Source: Prolixibacteraceae bacterium
Lineage (GTDB): Bacteria; Bacteroidota; Bacteroidia; Bacteroidales; Prolixibacteraceae
NCBI GenBank assembly: GCA_003457135.1
Contig: DMSQ01000027.1
Span: 113,371 to 139,206, forward strand
Direction of reading: 5' to 3'
Length of the DNA stretch: 25,836 bases
Shown here: positions 8,405-16,623 of the stretch, piece by piece
Layout of the letters: every line of letters starts with the position of its first letter
Position numbering within the stretch: position 1 is the first letter of the stretch
Position numbers and translations under genes: made by a program
The notes under the pieces: model-generated
Told to the model about the DNA's origin: nothing
Database searches by the model: none
What the model saw: only the letters and a program-made list of their open reading frames with translations

Positions 8405-10609
8405 ATGAGAATCTATTTTCTGGGCTTGTTCCTGCTTCTATACATCTTTTCGCATTCAACTGAAAAATTTATACCAGGCTTTAAAAAATCACTTTCCGAT
8501 TCGGTCGTTCACAAAAAAAACGAAAACTATATCCTCCACGTCAAAAAAGCTACATCGCCCATTAAAATAGATGGACTGATCAGCGAACCCGATTGGGAAA
8601 CCGCCGAAAAGGCCAAAGATTTTCGTTTGGTACTGCCTGTTGATACCGGATTTGCAAAATCACCTTCCGAAGTAGTAATGACTTATGACGATAAGGCATT
8701 TTATCTGGGCATCACTTTTTTTGACACCATTCCCGGGAAACGGATTATGGAATCCTTCAGGAGAGATTTTATGTTTGGAAACAATGACAATGTGCTCGTA
8801 TTTTTTGATACTTTCCTCGATCAGACCAACGGTTTTTCCTTCGGTGCTTCAGCTTCAGGTGCTAAATGGGATGGCACCCAATCTGACGGGGGAATGGTTA
8901 ATACCAACTGGGATTGTAAATGGGATTCCAAAACAGTGCAGTACCCCGATCGTTGGGTGACTGAAATGAAAATCCCCTTTCGTTCTATTCGTTTCAAATC
9001 AGGAACCGACCGCTGGTATGCCAATTTCAGCCGGCTCGACCTTAAAACCAACGAAAAATCGTCGTGGGCTCCGGTTCCACGCCAATTTCCTACGGCCAGC
9101 CTCGCCTATACAGGGGTATTACAATGGGAACAACCGCTACCCAAATCAAAAATGATGTTTTCCTTCATTCCTTATTTGTTTGGAAGTGTTTCCAGGGATT
9201 TTGAGTCGAAAGTCAATACCAGCGCCCGTTACAAAAAAGATTTTGGCTTTGATATGAAACTGGGAATCACCACTTCCATGAACCTTGATTTGACTTATAA
9301 TCCTAACTTTTCACAGGCCGAAGTTGATCAGCAGGTAACCAATATCGACCGCTTTGAACTCTTTTTTCCTGAAAAGCGTCAATTTTTTCTTGAAAACAGT
9401 GATTTGTTTTCCAATTATGGTTTTGCTTCGGTAACTCCATTTTTTTCGCGCCGGATTGGGCTCGATGCGCCGGTTTTGGCAGGCGCAAGGTTAAGCGGCA
9501 AACTGGGTAATAATTGGCGTATTGGCTTACTCGATATGCAGTCGGAACGCATTGGCCCTTCTCTTGATTCACTTTCGCGCAATTTTCTGGTTGCCTCCAT
9601 TCAGCGAAAGCTGTTTTCACGTTCAAACATCGGGATGATCATTGTCAATAAAGAATATATGAATGAATCCGGGGCTCAGAAATTCAACCGGGTGTTCGGG
9701 CTCGATTACAATTTGGCCAGCCGGAATAATAAATGGAAGGGCAAATTGTTTTATCACCATTCTTTTAGTCCTGAAAATCCGGGCCGTCAACAGGCTCAGG
9801 GTTCGATGCTTTCTTTTTCATCCAGACGGCTGCTCTTGTCGTTTGCACAGACCAATATCGGAAAAAACTATAAAGCAGAAACCGGTTATGTGCCACGGGC
9901 AGGCATTGGTATAAACCAGTATAATCCGATCGCATCGCTCTTATGGATTCCGAATAAGCGAATAGTTAGCCATGGTATCCGTTTTGAATCCAATTATTAT
10001 TTCAATTCCGATTTCAAGCAGCTCGATCATCTTGCCACACTTTCTTACCAGTTTGAATTTAAAGATAAATCAACCTTTGCTACGGGCATTAGAGATTCGT
10101 ACATCCGGCTTAATCATGATTTCGATCCTACTCACCTTGGGAAATCGTTTCTTAAAATGGGAACTGAATATTCAACCAACCAGGGTTTTGCTCAATATCA
10201 ATCAGATATCAGGAAAATGTTTAATTTCGGAACAACGTTTACCAAAGGAGGCTTTTACAACGGAAAGATTAATGTCGTTGATGCCCGCATGACATTCCGT
10301 TACCAACCTTACCTGAACCTTTCGTTTAATTTTTCATACAACGATATTCGCCTGCCAGCTCCTTTTGAGTTTACCAATTTCTGGCTTTTAGGGCCCAAAC
10401 TCGACCTTACTTTGAGTGATAAGGTTTTCTTTTCAACGTTCGTTCAGTACAACGAACAAATCGAGAACATGAACGTGAACATGAGGTTTCAATGGCGGTA
10501 CCAGCCGGTTTCCGACCTGTTTATCGTATATACCGGCAACTATTTTACCGGCGACTGGAGCCCGAGAAACCGTGCGTTGGTGGTGAAACTGAGTTATTGG
10601 TTTAATTAG
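8405..10609 (+). CDS. DUF5916 outer-membrane protein with N-terminal CBM9-like domain
   Basis: The 734-residue protein has a signal peptide (residues 1-18, hydrophobic and ending FSHS). Next comes a beta-sandwich resembling carbohydrate-binding family 9 (about 45-235: IKIDGLISEPDWETAE, then YDDKAFYLGITFFD and WVTEMKIPFRSIRF). A long beta-rich C-terminal region of the DUF5916 type (about 240-734) contains FNPNFSQAEVD-like and FFPEKRQFFLENSDLF blocks and alternating aromatic strands; it ends in a terminal aromatic residue (LSYWFN) as in outer-membrane barrels. These proteins are widespread in Bacteroidota and probably sit in the outer membrane; the N-terminal domain may bind glycans, but no activity is known to me for this group. 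It stands alone on the plus strand after the export operon and is followed by a convergent gene. Membership is well supported; function is not. Confidence 0.87.
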   Translation: MRIYFLGLFLLLYIFSHSTEKFIPGFKKSLSDSVVHKKNENYILHVKKATSPIKIDGLISEPDWETAEKAKDFRLVLPVDTGFAKSPSEVVMTYDDKAFYLGITFFDTIPGKRIMESFRRDFMFGNNDNVLVFFDTFLDQTNGFSFGASASGAKWDGTQSDGGMVNTNWDCKWDSKTVQYPDRWVTEMKIPFRSIRFKSGTDRWYANFSRLDLKTNEKSSWAPVPRQFPTASLAYTGVLQWEQPLPKSKMMFSFIPYLFGSVSRDFESKVNTSARYKKDFGFDMKLGITTSMNLDLTYNPNFSQAEVDQQVTNIDRFELFFPEKRQFFLENSDLFSNYGFASVTPFFSRRIGLDAPVLAGARLSGKLGNNWRIGLLDMQSERIGPSLDSLSRNFLVASIQRKLFSRSNIGMIIVNKEYMNESGAQKFNRVFGLDYNLASRNNKWKGKLFYHHSFSPENPGRQQAQGSMLSFSSRRLLLSFAQTNIGKNYKAETGYVPRAGIGINQYNPIASLLWIPNKRIVSHGIRFESNYYFNSDFKQLDHLATLSYQFEFKDKSTFATGIRDSYIRLNHDFDPTHLGKSFLKMGTEYSTNQGFAQYQSDIRKMFNFGTTFTKGGFYNGKINVVDARMTFRYQPYLNLSFNFSYNDIRLPAPFEFTNFWLLGPKLDLTLSDKVFFSTFVQYNEQIENMNVNMRFQWRYQPVSDLFIVYTGNYFTGDWSPRNRALVVKLSYWFN

Positions 10610-10633
10610 AAGCCAAGGATAAAGGAAAAAAAA

Positions 10634-10695
10634 TGATCAGTGGTCAGTCTCAGTTGGCAAAACACTTGCTGATGCAAATTCCTGAACACTGATCA
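10634..10695. terminator. Long inverted repeat between convergent genes, possible bidirectional terminator
   Basis: The arms TGATCAGTGGTCAG (10634-10647) and CTGAACACTGATCA (10682-10695) are complementary at 13 of 14 positions, with a 34-base loop. The repeat sits between the stops of the DUF5916 gene (10609) and the TIGR02757 gene (10715), where a shared terminator would be expected. The loop is long and the flanking T runs are modest, so a repeat-element origin is also possible. Confidence 0.5.
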
Positions 10696-10714
10696 CTGTG
10701 ACTGAACACTTTTT

Positions 10715-11488
10715 TCAGAACTTTTCAAACACTCCCAGTCCAAACAATGCAAAGTCATATTTGATTGGATCATCCCCATCAAATTTTCGGAGTTTCGCGG
10801 TAATTTCTTCTACAGCTTTCCAATCGTTTTGGGTTCGGGTGAGAAGTCCAAGTTTACGGGCAACATTTCCGGTGTGAACATCGAGTGGAAGCAATAATGC
10901 AGAGGCTGGAATTTTTTTCCAAAGCCCAAAATCTACTCCGGCATGGTCTGACCTGACCATCCATCTCAGAAACATGTTGAGCCGTTTGGCTGCAGCGCCT
11001 TTTTGCACGTTCGAAACATGCTTTTCGGTGCGGTGTAAATGGTCCAGTTCAAAGAAAACTTTTCTGAAATAATCCAGAGAACCGAAAATACTGTTTTCAA
11101 TTTGATATCCTTTCGTGAAAACCTGTTCCAGCCCGCCATGATTCAGATAAATGTTTTTAAGCGATTTCAGGAAATAAATGCAATCGGCGCCATTGAATGT
11201 ACGGTGTTTGAAGTTCTGGAACACACCCCACTCCTCCTCCGGAGTTTTCATCAGGAATTCGATAGGATTGTTGTTCATGAGGTAAATCAGCCTCATGGCA
11301 TTGCGGATAATGGTTGGACGCTGGCCCCAGGCTAGTGTGGCGGCCAGAAAACCGGCAATCTCAATATTTTCCTTGGTATAAAAAAGCTTCGGAACCTGGA
11401 TAGGATCTGTTTCTATGAAAGTTGATCGATTGAATGAAATGACTTTCTGGTCAAGAAAGGTTTTTATGTTTTCTGAATGGTCAATCAT
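10715..11488 (-). CDS. TIGR02757 (DUF2400) family protein
   Basis: A 257-residue soluble protein matching the TIGR02757 family, common in Bacteroidota and of unknown function. Conserved blocks visible are ETDPIQVP near residues 26-33, EIAGFLAATLAWGQR (43-57), KRLNMFLRWMVRSD (168-181) followed by VDFGLW, and PLDVHTGNVARKLGLL (201-216), then GDDPIKYDFALFGLG (238-252). The all-helical pattern and the late LDVHTGNVARKLGL / DP segment recall helix-hairpin-helix DNA glycosylase-like folds, but that is a weak resemblance and no glycosylase catalytic residue can be assigned. No signal peptide or membrane segment is present. The nearest upstream gene on the same strand is lolD, 271 bases away across a repeat cluster, so it is probably transcribed separately. 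Confidence 0.87.
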   Translation of the reverse strand: MIDHSENIKTFLDQKVISFNRSTFIETDPIQVPKLFYTKENIEIAGFLAATLAWGQRPTIIRNAMRLIYLMNNNPIEFLMKTPEEEWGVFQNFKHRTFNGADCIYFLKSLKNIYLNHGGLEQVFTKGYQIENSIFGSLDYFRKVFFELDHLHRTEKHVSNVQKGAAAKRLNMFLRWMVRSDHAGVDFGLWKKIPASALLLPLDVHTGNVARKLGLLTRTQNDWKAVEEITAKLRKFDGDDPIKYDFALFGLGVFEKF

Positions 11489-11594
11489 TTATAGGAATAA
11501 GTTTTTTTGAATTCTGCGACTGCCAATTTTTCTTTTTCAATATTACAGTTAGCAGGATTTTCGTTGCGGCGCATACAAAATTTTGTTTCAATTT

Positions 11595-11708
11595 AGGCGG
11601 CAGGGTGCGCCTTATTTTATTTCCTCATTCATACCCCGGATTCCGTTTCACTGCATCCGGGGCTATTAGTATTCAACCCTTTCAGGGTAAAAGGCAATTC
11701 ATTTGCCT
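11595..11708. repeat. Cluster of four short inverted repeats (REP-like)
   Basis: Four hairpins follow one another in 114 bases. They are AGGCG/CGCCT (11595-11599 with 11608-11612), CCCCGGA/TCCGGGG (11634-11640 with 11656-11662), ACCCT/AGGGT (11676-11688) and AGGCAA/TTGCCT (11692-11708). The cluster lies between the lolD stop and the TIGR02757 start and ends in a T-rich stretch on the plus strand. The CCCCGG...CCGGGG plus ACCCT...AGGGT layout resembles dispersed intergenic repeats common in Bacteroidota genomes. It may also stop transcription downstream of lolD. Confidence 0.5.
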
Positions 11709-11759
11709 GATGAATTTTTTGTTTTTCTTCCTTTTCCCAATGACTTATGACTTTTTCAG

Positions 11760-12410
11760 CTATTCGATGCGTCCATCCTTCATCCGGATGATACAATCGC
11801 TTTGGGCGGCGAAACTTTCGTCGTGGGTAACAATAACCAGGGTTTGGTTAAACCGGTCGCGCAGGGTAAAGAAAAGTTCGTGCAGGTCTTCGCGGTTTTT
11901 GGTGTCCAGGTTTCCCGAAGGTTCGTCGGCCAGGATCACCGAAGGATTGTTGATCAGAGCCCTTGCAACAGCAACACGCTGGCGTTCGCCTCCGGAAAGT
12001 TCGCCGGGTTTGTGGTTGAGCCGGTCAGCGAGGCCCAAAAAATCGAGATATTCCCGGGCCTTTAGCTCAGCTTCCTTCTTAGGGATCTTTGCAATAAAGG
12101 CCGGAATACACACATTTTCGAGAGCCGAAAATTCAGGAAGCAAATAGTGGAATTGAAATACAAAACCGATTTGGCGGTTTCTGAAATCGGCCAGTTGCCG
12201 CTCATTCATGGCCGAGATGTTTTGTCCGTTAATGAAAACTTTTCCGGAATCGGGCAGGCTCAAGCTGCCGATAATCTGAAGCAGGGTAGTCTTTCCGGCT
12301 CCACTGGGCCCAACAATCGAATAAAGTTTGCCTGCCGGAACTTCCAGATTAATTCCCTTCAAAACCTGAAGATCGCCAAATGATTTTGTTATTTTTTCGA
12401 CTTTGATCAA
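11760..12410 (-). CDS. lolD: LolD-type ABC transporter ATP-binding protein
   Basis: The 216-residue protein has the full set of ABC ATPase motifs: Walker A GPSGAGKTT (34-42), Q-loop in FVFQFHYLLPEFSALENV (83-100), signature LSGGERQ (138-144), Walker B with the catalytic glutamate in ILADEPSGNLD (159-169), and the switch histidine in VIVTHD (about 192-197). The LLPEFSALENV block and overall length fit LolD, the ATPase of the LolCDE complex that releases lipoproteins from the inner membrane; MacB-type ATPases are close relatives. Translation must start at TTG (12408-12410), because no in-frame ATG or GTG precedes it and MIKVEKITKSFG is the expected N-terminus. That start overlaps the tatA stop by four bases, implying coupled translation. 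No lolC/lolE gene is nearby. Confidence 0.88.
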   Translation of the reverse strand: MIKVEKITKSFGDLQVLKGINLEVPAGKLYSIVGPSGAGKTTLLQIIGSLSLPDSGKVFINGQNISAMNERQLADFRNRQIGFVFQFHYLLPEFSALENVCIPAFIAKIPKKEAELKAREYLDFLGLADRLNHKPGELSGGERQRVAVARALINNPSVILADEPSGNLDTKNREDLHELFFTLRDRFNQTLVIVTHDESFAAQSDCIIRMKDGRIE

Positions 12411-12733
12411 TCGTTTTTTATGGTATTGGTAATGTTGTCGGTTCCCTTTGTGACATCACTTTTTATTTCCTGAATGTCTTTTTCAATTTCGCTGGTGTGT
12501 GTGCGGATACCTTCCTGTATATCGCTTTGGGCTCCCTGAAAGGTGGATTTGATTTCCCGGATTTCGTCGCCAATGCCATCGCCACTTTCATTAATTTCAC
12601 GTTTAATTTCGTTGGTTGCTTTCTGAAATTCGCGCATAGCCTTGCCCAGTGTTTTTGCAATATCAGGAATTGCTTTCGACCCAAAAAACAACAAGGCTAC
12701 AAAAATAATCAGTACTATCTCACTTCCACCCAT
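12407..12733 (-). CDS. tatA: Twin-arginine translocase subunit TatA/TatE family
   Basis: A 108-residue protein with the TatA layout: a short N-terminal membrane helix (residues 4-18, EIVLIIFVALLFFG), a hinge, an amphipathic helix (KAIPDIAKTLGKAMREFQKA, 20-39), and a charged C-terminal tail with repeated DIQEGI/DIQEIK elements. TatA oligomers form the pore-like assembly for folded proteins with twin-arginine signals at the inner membrane. No tatC is adjacent, which is common in Bacteroidota. The tail of about 65 residues is somewhat long. The stop codon overlaps the lolD TTG start by four bases, so the two are probably one transcript reading tatA then lolD. Confidence 0.9.
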   Translation of the reverse strand: MGGSEIVLIIFVALLFFGSKAIPDIAKTLGKAMREFQKATNEIKREINESGDGIGDEIREIKSTFQGAQSDIQEGIRTHTSEIEKDIQEIKSDVTKGTDNITNTIKND

Positions 12734-12772
12734 AACAAATCATTTAATTAGTTGGCCTGAAAAAATTTTCTG

Positions 12773-12806
12773 CAAATATACAAACTAGTTCAGTATAACG
12801 GGCAAA
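12773..12806 (-). promoter_or_regulatory. Putative tatA-lolD promoter
   Basis: On the minus strand TATATTTG (12773-12780) matches the -7 consensus TAnnTTTG. A TTTG (12803-12806) lies 22 bases further upstream, within the usual spacing to a -33 element. The -7 box is 39 bases before the tatA ATG. Confidence 0.5.
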
Positions 12807-12817
12807 CATACCGTATA

Positions 12818-12967
12818 ATGATCGGAAAGTTTAAGGAATTATTCCCGAAATGTTATTGGGAAATACAATTGCCGGATGGGTATGTTATTAAAACGAAGCA
12901 GGAACTCCATCCGTTGATAAACGGACGAAATTCCATGCTTCAGGATTATTTCAGTGCTGTAGATTAA
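12818..12967 (+). CDS. Possible small protein of 49 residues, convergent with secDF
   Basis: An ATG at 12818 opens a frame of 49 codons ending at TAA 12965-12967, overlapping the secDF stop by three bases. The product (MIGKFKELFPKCYWEI... ending DYFSAVD) is soluble-looking, with balanced composition and codon use like its neighbours, and includes WEIQLPDGYVIKTKQEL, which has a natural strand-turn-helix feel. The frame has no upstream start before a stop, and I see no clear Shine-Dalgarno sequence or promoter. I recognise no family. It could be a real small gene, the remnant of a longer one, or chance. Confidence 0.35.
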   Translation: MIGKFKELFPKCYWEIQLPDGYVIKTKQELHPLINGRNSMLQDYFSAVD

Positions 12968-15942
12968 ATTTTACTTACTTTTTTTACTTTTAGAATGGTA
13001 TCATACACGATAGGTGCAGCAATAAATACAGTTGAATAAGAACCAACGAACACCCCTATTAACAGGGCGAAAGTAAAGCCTTGCATGGATGTGCCACCGA
13101 AAATGAAAATAGCAAGCAGTACAATGAAAACGGTTAACGAAGTACTGAAGGTACGACGAAGCGTGGTGTTCATGGCATGGTCCATGTTGTCGGCCAAAGT
13201 ACGTTTCGGATAGAGGTGAATGTATTCGCGGATACGGTCATAAACTACTACCGTGTCGTTAATGGAATAACCGATCACCGTTAGGATTGCAGCAATAAAT
13301 CCCTGGTCAACTTCCATAGAGAAAGGAGAGATGCTATAAAATATGGAAAATATACCCAGGGTAAGAGTTGCGTCGTGGGCAAGTGAGAGTAAGCCGCCCA
13401 TTCCATATTGCCAATTCTTAAACCTTATAGCAACATAAATAAATATCATGAGCAACGAGAGCAATACCGCAATTACTGCATCTTTTTTGAGGTCATCAGA
13501 AATGGTAGGACCAACTTTCTGTGAACTTTTAAGATTCAGTTTTGAGAAAGTGTCACTTGAGATGTCCCCAATAAAACCGGATTTTTTTAATCCTTCAAAC
13601 ATTTCCTCTTCCACCTGGTTGTCTGCATCTGCACTGAGGTCATCAATCTTATAAGTAGTGGTAATACGCACGGTGTTTGCATTACCGTAAGTTTTAACTT
13701 CAGGGGTGTGGCTGAAAACCACAGCTAAAGCGCTTTGTACATCGGCAACTTTTACATCTTTATCGAAGCTAACTACGTAAGTACGTCCACCTTTAAAATC
13801 GATACCTGCCTGAAATCCACGTACTGCAAACGAAATAAATGAAATTACAATGAGTGATCCCGATATCCAGTAGGCAATTTTGCGTTTGGCAAGGAATGGA
13901 ACACTAGTTTTACGCAACCAGTTTTTGGTAAAATTGGAAGTAAAAGTAATTGGTATATTCTTTTTTAATTGACTTTCAAAAATGAGCCTGGTAATAAAGA
14001 TTGATGTAAATAGGGAAGTAATGATACCAATGATCAATGTGGTTGCGAAACCTTTGATCGGGCCTGAGCCAAAAAAGAAAAGAACAATACCGGTTAACAG
14101 GGTTGTAACCTGTCCGTCAATAATGGCAGAATAGGCTGCATTGAATCCATCATGAACAGCAAGCTTTAACGATTTGCCGGCCAGCATTTCTTCTTCAACA
14201 CGTTCGTAAATCAATACGTTGGCATCAACAGCCATACCCATGGTTAACACGATACCGGCAATACCCGGCAAAGTCAATACAGCTCCCACTGAAGCGAGAA
14301 TCCCAATCAGGAAGAACACGTTTACAATCAAGGCAATATTAGAAGTCATACCTGCCTTTTTACTATAGAAGAACAACATGTACCCTAATGTCAAAAGAAA
14401 GGCGATAAGAAAAGACCACATACCACTGTTGATTGCCTCTCGCCCAAGTGAAGGACCAACAACATCTTCAGCAATGATAATAGCCGGAGCCGGCATTTTT
14501 CCTGATTTCAGGATGTTTGCCAGGTCCTTTGCTTCTTCAATACTTTCAAGACCGGTGATTGAAGAACGGCCACCGGTGATTTCCTGGTTTACATTTGGGT
14601 ATGAACGTACATAGCCATCTAACACGATGGCAATTGATTTGCCAACATTGTCTTTGGTCAATCGTGCCCATACTTTGGCGCCTTCACTGTTCATGTTCAT
14701 GGTTACTTCAGGCTGGCTGCCCATGTCGGCATAATCCTGCCGTGCATCGGTAATAACATCACCTTCAAGAGGAGCTTTACCGTCGCGGCTGCTTACTTTT
14801 ATAGCGATCAGACGATAGAATTTCTCTTCTTTGTCAATAGCTTTTGCTGTCCATTTGAAAATCAGGTTTCGTGGAAGTAAAGCCTTTACCTGATCCATTT
14901 TCAGATAATTGTTTACAGTAGCCGTATCTTTAAAGTGGGAAGTACCAACTGCAGCTCCGGGATATAACTGGCCATCGGCAGTCACACTTGGCGATAAAAC
15001 AGAGAACAATGGGAACTGTTTATTTATGTCGGCATTTTTATCCAAAGAAGCCGAATCCGTTTTTGCTGTTTTTTCCAATTCACTTAACAGACTGTTCGAA
15101 TCTTCCGTTTTTGCTGCTTTTGCTGTAGTGTCGGCAGGAGCAATAGAAGCCTGAGATTTGACAGCCTGAATTTCCACCAGTTTCTGGTTGGCCTGAGCCA
15201 AATATTGATAAACTTCGCTGTTGTCATAAGTTTCCCAGAATTCGAGGTTGGCCGTTCCCTGCAACAGTTTACGAACGCGTTTCGGATCATCAACTCCCGG
15301 AAGTTCAACCAGGATGCGACCTGCAGTCTGTAATGGCTGGATATTTGGCTGGGCCACACCGAAACGGTCAATACGTGTGCGAATGATGTTAAATGAATTG
15401 TCTATAGCGATTTTGGTTTCCTTGTGCAAAACGTCCAATACTTCTTTATTGGTTGAATTGTATTTGATCTGGTCTTTTAATTCCAATGTGTTGAAAATGG
15501 AAGCCAGTTTGCCGTTTGGAGAAATCTCTTCGAAAGCTTTGCCAAATGAAGTTACAAAATCATCCTGACCTTTTTTCTGTTTTTCAACGGCCAGCTTAAG
15601 CGCTGCACTAAAAGTCGAATCCTTGCTGTAGTTTGACAATGATTTGACCAGATCAACCACCGAAACTTCGAGGGTCACGTTCATACCGCCCTGCAAGTCA
15701 AGACCAAGTCCAAGCTGGAGTTCTTTAACTTCTTTGAAGGTATATTTACGAAGACCTAATAAATTGTAAACCACTTCGCTTGACATGGAGTCAAGGTAAG
15801 CGAGTTCCTTTTGTTTTTCTCCTTTTGCATATACCTTGGCATCTTTTTCAACTTTGCCCGCGAAATAAGTGAAGCTAAGCTGATAAACACAGATCAAACC
15901 AATTAGTATTGCAAAAAGCCTAATTGCACCTTTGTTTTGCAT
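12964..15942 (-). CDS. secDF: Protein translocase subunit SecDF (fused)
   Basis: A 992-residue fusion of SecD and SecF, the usual state in Bacteroidota. The SecD half begins with TM1 (residues 7-27) and the LGLGLDLQGGMNVTLEV block (77-93). It has a large periplasmic P1 region (about 95-500) enlarged by an Ala/Ser/Lys-rich insert near 255-300, then TM2-6 with GMAVDANVLIYERVEEE (about 567-583) containing the conserved Asp of the proton path. The SecF half starts near residue 690, shows GIDFKGGRTY (about 711-720) and ends in TMs with IGYSINDTVVVYDR (about 888-901). SecDF uses the proton gradient to pull secretory proteins from the SecYEG channel on the periplasmic side. It is a single gene, ATG at 15942, with a hairpin terminator of the preceding gene upstream. 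Confidence 0.96.
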   Translation of the reverse strand: MQNKGAIRLFAILIGLICVYQLSFTYFAGKVEKDAKVYAKGEKQKELAYLDSMSSEVVYNLLGLRKYTFKEVKELQLGLGLDLQGGMNVTLEVSVVDLVKSLSNYSKDSTFSAALKLAVEKQKKGQDDFVTSFGKAFEEISPNGKLASIFNTLELKDQIKYNSTNKEVLDVLHKETKIAIDNSFNIIRTRIDRFGVAQPNIQPLQTAGRILVELPGVDDPKRVRKLLQGTANLEFWETYDNSEVYQYLAQANQKLVEIQAVKSQASIAPADTTAKAAKTEDSNSLLSELEKTAKTDSASLDKNADINKQFPLFSVLSPSVTADGQLYPGAAVGTSHFKDTATVNNYLKMDQVKALLPRNLIFKWTAKAIDKEEKFYRLIAIKVSSRDGKAPLEGDVITDARQDYADMGSQPEVTMNMNSEGAKVWARLTKDNVGKSIAIVLDGYVRSYPNVNQEITGGRSSITGLESIEEAKDLANILKSGKMPAPAIIIAEDVVGPSLGREAINSGMWSFLIAFLLTLGYMLFFYSKKAGMTSNIALIVNVFFLIGILASVGAVLTLPGIAGIVLTMGMAVDANVLIYERVEEEMLAGKSLKLAVHDGFNAAYSAIIDGQVTTLLTGIVLFFFGSGPIKGFATTLIIGIITSLFTSIFITRLIFESQLKKNIPITFTSNFTKNWLRKTSVPFLAKRKIAYWISGSLIVISFISFAVRGFQAGIDFKGGRTYVVSFDKDVKVADVQSALAVVFSHTPEVKTYGNANTVRITTTYKIDDLSADADNQVEEEMFEGLKKSGFIGDISSDTFSKLNLKSSQKVGPTISDDLKKDAVIAVLLSLLMIFIYVAIRFKNWQYGMGGLLSLAHDATLTLGIFSIFYSISPFSMEVDQGFIAAILTVIGYSINDTVVVYDRIREYIHLYPKRTLADNMDHAMNTTLRRTFSTSLTVFIVLLAIFIFGGTSMQGFTFALLIGVFVGSYSTVFIAAPIVYDTILKVKKVSKI

Positions 15943-16027
15943 TTTGTAAAAATTTAAATTATTTATTATTAGTTATTTATGATATTTTCTGTTCCGACTG
16001 TATTATTTCATCAATTATTATCAAGAA

Positions 16028-16047
16028 CCAAACCCATTTCGGTTTGG
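16028..16047 (-). terminator. Hairpin downstream of the 135-residue hypothetical gene
   Basis: Perfect 7-base arms CCAAACC (16028-16034) and GGTTTGG (16041-16047) enclose a 6-base loop. It lies 32 bases past the stop of the gene at 16079-16486 and 86 bases before the secDF start, so it probably separates the two transcripts. The T run after it is weak. Confidence 0.5.
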
Positions 16048-16078
16048 AACAATGATCCTGTCAATAATTAATCAGGAA

Positions 16079-16486
16079 TTAAGCTAACGGAGGAGTGTCG
16101 TCGGGACTGGCATACAGAACCCGGTTAAAAGGAAGGGAATGAAACGAACAGATGACCGGAAATGATGAATGAAGCGTTTCGGCTTTCATCAGTTGGAATG
16201 TCCGAAGATTATAATATTTCAGTATAAATTTATCCTGAGTATATGCAAATCGAAAACGAACTGAAAATTCTGTTCCCAAAGTTTTAAGATTGTAAGTAGG
16301 AACCTGGGTACAGAAGAAAGTCTTATTTGCTTCAGTGTCGTCAGAAGCCGGAGTTCTATTCATCTTTTCGGTCAGCTTCTGATTGGCTGAGTGATATATA
16401 TCGAATACGGCTGCCGCACCAACTAAGGCAAGAAGCAGGCTCAGCCTTATAATAAAGCTTTTCGATATGTATTTCTTAACACGCAT
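16079..16486 (-). CDS. Hypothetical membrane-anchored protein
   Basis: A 135-residue protein with a basic start (MRVKKYISKS) and one hydrophobic segment (about residues 11-29) that reads as a signal anchor. The rest is probably periplasmic: a polar stretch of about 30 residues, then a beta-rich part (LGTEFSVRFRFAYTQDKFILKYYN, about 70-93) and a Pro-rich end (SPDDTPPLA). Two cysteines (in FFCTQVP and VICSFH) could form a disulfide. I do not recognise a family. A TAnnTTTG-type promoter upstream, a hairpin downstream and coding-like composition support a real gene. Similar short TM-plus-periplasmic proteins with Pro-rich ends occur in Bacteroidota, but no function follows. It lies upstream of secDF on the same strand with 136 bases between. 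Confidence 0.6.
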   Translation of the reverse strand: MRVKKYISKSFIIRLSLLLALVGAAAVFDIYHSANQKLTEKMNRTPASDDTEANKTFFCTQVPTYNLKTLGTEFSVRFRFAYTQDKFILKYYNLRTFQLMKAETLHSSFPVICSFHSLPFNRVLYASPDDTPPLA

Positions 16487-16505
16487 TATTTTCTTTTTCA
16501 GCCGC

Positions 16506-16513
16506 CAAATATA
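16506..16513 (-). promoter_or_regulatory. Putative -7 box for the 135-residue hypothetical gene
   Basis: The minus strand reads TATATTTG, a full match to TAnnTTTG, 20 bases before the ATG at 16486. A TTTG at 16539-16542 lies 25 bases further upstream, slightly beyond the usual spacing. The leader would be very short. Confidence 0.4.
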
Positions 16514-16623
16514 TTTATTTTTTCTGTGGAATAGGTAACAAACAAAGTAAAAATTGACGCCTTACCTTCTGTCTTGATTAACCAATTGGATAAAAGTCAC
16601 ATTTTGTGGATTATTCCGTATAA

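Noticed and set aside
11605..12147. 180-codon plus-strand frame across the hairpin cluster and lolD
   Set aside because: It is mostly the antisense of lolD, with a Ser/Arg-rich composition typical of a shadow frame.
11760..12410. Assigning the LolD-type ATPase as the missing subunit of the MacB-like operon
   Set aside because: Its sequence fits LolD, it is coupled to tatA and lies 3.5 kb away on the other strand; kept only as a hypothesis.
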